Part shown: in pieces, positions 61,614 to 64,000 of the stretch
Position numbering within the stretch: the stretch's first letter is position 1
Layout of the letters: the number at the start of each line of letters is the position of its first letter
Assembly (NCBI GenBank): GCA_964007475.1
Contig: OZ023274.1
Span: 103,959,372 to 104,023,371, forward strand
Reading direction: 5' to 3'
Length of the DNA stretch: 64,000 nucleotides
DNA from: Hybos culiciformis
Taxonomy: Eukaryota; Arthropoda; Insecta; Diptera; Hybotidae
Notes under the pieces: model-generated
Database searches by the model: none
Seen by the model: the letters and a program-made list of their open reading frames with translations, nothing else
Told to the model about the DNA's origin: nothing
Position numbers and translations under genes: made by a program

Positions 61614-64000
61614 AAGTTTTTGAATTAAGTAAATAAAACTTGTTGTAAGTGTTATAGCTTGTGTATTTAGGCTAAATTAAAGAGCCTGTACTTGAATCAA
61701 ATATAAGACAAAAACTTGGAGCTTCGACCAACTATACTGGGAAGAAGGTCTAATTATTTTTGGAAATCATTTTTGTTGTAGTCATAACTAAAATCGACTT
61801 TCTTAATCAATAACCAAGCCTTAAGAAACTATAAAGTCAATTCCAAATTATAGTTTTTGATTTCAAAACAAGTAAGTTCGTTTTGCTTCTAAAAGAAACT
61901 TAAATTATATATTTCTTTAAAGTCAACAGAAGTGAATCAAGCATTTGAAATTCACTATATTTGTAAACAAAAAAAAAGTACATGAATGAGAAAATTTCAC
62001 CACCCATCTCTTATCGGATAATAAATTTTTGTGGAAAAAATTTATTTAGCTTAAATAATGTTTTTTCTTCATTTGTATCTTTTATTTTTATTTTTGGTCT
62101 TCTTAGTTTTTTTTAATTTTTTTTTTTGGCCAATTAATGTGCATTTGCGTGAAATGAGATAATTTTCTAATTTCACATTTTTACAATTTGGTTTTTGTGG
62201 TTTGCTTTCTACAACAGAAAAAAAAATATTTATATTTATTTGTTTTTGAATATTCGTCTATACTGTAAAAGTTAAACAAAAAAATAAATATCCAAATTAC
62301 TTACTTCCTATTTAAATATTCTTAATATTCTATTCACTGACAATAAATATATAGAGTGAACATTATTGGCGGGAAAAAAATTTAACTACATTTGTTGAAA
62401 TTAAAATTCCTAATAAAATCATATGTTTATATGTCTCAGAAGTCTTTACATATAAATTTAAAGAAATCATATGAATGATATTATACTTAATTAAATTTTT
62501 CAAGAATTTTCCAAATGCAAAATATAATTTATTTGATTCCAAAAAATTATTTAATTTGACTTAAACTGAAAGCTTCAAAATTATTTTAAAGGAAAACTCA
62601 TTGAAAATTCTCAGATATCTTTAAGTATTTTAAACATATACACATATATATTAAAACAAAATATTAAATTTCTCAATTCATCTTGTTATTTTAGAGAATT
62701 TTCTTTTCCAAAAATTAATATTCTACTCGTTGAATAAATTGCTTTTTTTTTTTGAACTTTATTATTTGTTTTTTTTTTTTCTTGAAGAAAAAGTTTTCCC
62801 AATTTAGTTTGGAATTCAATTCAAAAGGAATTCCAATCATTTGGTTATTTTTTTTGTTGTTGAAAGGAACATGAAAACGAAATGACTTTAAGAATTTTTC
62901 TAAATAAGAAAATTCCAATGAGATTTTCGAGATAGTTATGCATACCTTGTTCTTTTGTATGTTGAACCTACGTGTATTTTTTTTTATTTTTAGGGATAAC
63001 TAAAGAAATAATATTTTGAATAAAAACACAAAAATTATGATGAATATTAAATATAATTGAACTAAAGTAAAGTTTTTGAATCCTTTATTTTCGGATTTAA
63101 AAATAGGAAAATTATTTATTAGGTAATCGTGTAGAATAAAGTATATGAACTTCGCAACATATAAATAGTTTGTTAAGCTGTTGAAAAAATTCTGTATTGC
63201 CTCAAACTTTATTTTCAATATTTTTATTCTTTTTAACTAAAGCTTATTTTGCAGTTCATCCTTGATTTTTTGATTGCTTTATGATATAATAAAGAATCTT
63301 AAGTTCAAGGTTTGTATACATTCAAGAAACTAAGAAATGTTGTGACATCTGGATCTGAGTAATTTTTGTTAAAGAGTTGATTCGAACTGTCGATTATTTA
63401 AATGTTTTCTTTTTATCTTCTTTAATTTAATTTCTCTTTCAAATTATAAATATTACAATTATTATAGCAGCAGCAACCACAAAATAACATATTTTTATCA
63501 GCAATATCGAGAACAGCTGTTTGATAAATTTCCTCATATTTGGATTATGAATTTTTTCATATAAAATAAATAAATAAACTTATTACAATTACAATATTAA
63601 GACTTCACCCTAAGCTATATATTGTTTTTAAACCAAATGGTTATTTTTATTTTATGTATAGTTAAAGTAGTGAAAATATGAAACCATCGTTATATGGAAC
63701 CAACATTATGATGTGAATAGCTTCTAAACATAACATAACTTTTTAATATTTTCAGCTCACATTTTATACACAATGCTTATACAGAGTATTATATGCATCG
63801 GAATGTAATTCAATCTTTATTTTAATTACAGAATATTAATTTCCTGAAAAATCAGTTAAAAAGGGCTGCCAATATTAACCTCCTTTATTTTTATGTTCCT
63901 TTTTTATTTGACCCTTTTATACATATATTTAATATGAACAAAAACTTTTGTATAATGCTTGTGTTCATATATCCAGTAATTTTAATTTTAATGGGATGTT
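61614..64000. other. AT-rich sequence, no supported gene
   Basis: The minus-strand frame 62715-62918 can be extended upstream in frame (ITISKISLEFSYLEKFLKS) and has a moderately protein-like start, but it ends in a Lys/Phe run. I do not call it. Nothing else stands out to the window end. Confidence 0.45.

Overview
This is a very AT-rich, gene-poor stretch of an animal nuclear genome, almost certainly an insect. The evidence is a 7-transmembrane gustatory receptor ending in the insect TYhhhhhQF motif, short (mostly under 130 bp) GT-AG introns in AT-rich genes, and many short inverted-repeat DNA transposons. No order can be assigned from the sequence alone. Extremely GC-poor genomes are known in several insect groups, including some parasitoid wasps and flies.

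Four gene loci can be read with confidence. (1) At the left edge, minus strand, lies the C-terminal three quarters of a mitochondrial methyltransferase resembling ETFBKMT (METTL20), cut by the window edge. (2) At 11.1-24.3 kb, minus strand, is a small Gadd45 family: two intact intronless genes of 159 codons each (11088-11567 and 23784-24263) and a decayed third copy at about 20036-20150. The third copy shares 3' flanking sequence with the second gene. (3) At 35.7-37.0 kb, plus strand, is a complete four-exon adenosine kinase (PfkB family). (4) At 42.2-43.7 kb, minus strand, is a complete four-exon gustatory receptor of 403 codons with an unusual Thr-rich tail. Two further exon-like segments (44621-44808 and 61109-61266) may belong to genes I cannot name.

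Most of the remaining structure is mobile DNA without its own coding capacity. Seen here are: a 739-bp near-palindromic foldback with a perfect GC-rich 51-bp hairpin (15 kb); a 1.24-kb terminal-inverted-repeat element carrying a 5S rRNA-like fragment with an A-rich tail (20.5-21.8 kb); a hAT-like element (33 kb); a Tigger/pogo-like element (35 kb); two copies of a TA-flanked MITE (30.25 and 48.8 kb); two MITEs with exact 7-bp target duplications and CATA ends (48.4 and 56.6 kb); and a nested 1.8-kb foldback (56.8-58.6 kb). The intervals between are AT-rich with homopolymer runs and simple repeats. I see no tRNA, CRISPR array, prokaryotic operon or viral gene. The genes are not functionally linked; the only gene cluster is the Gadd45 family.
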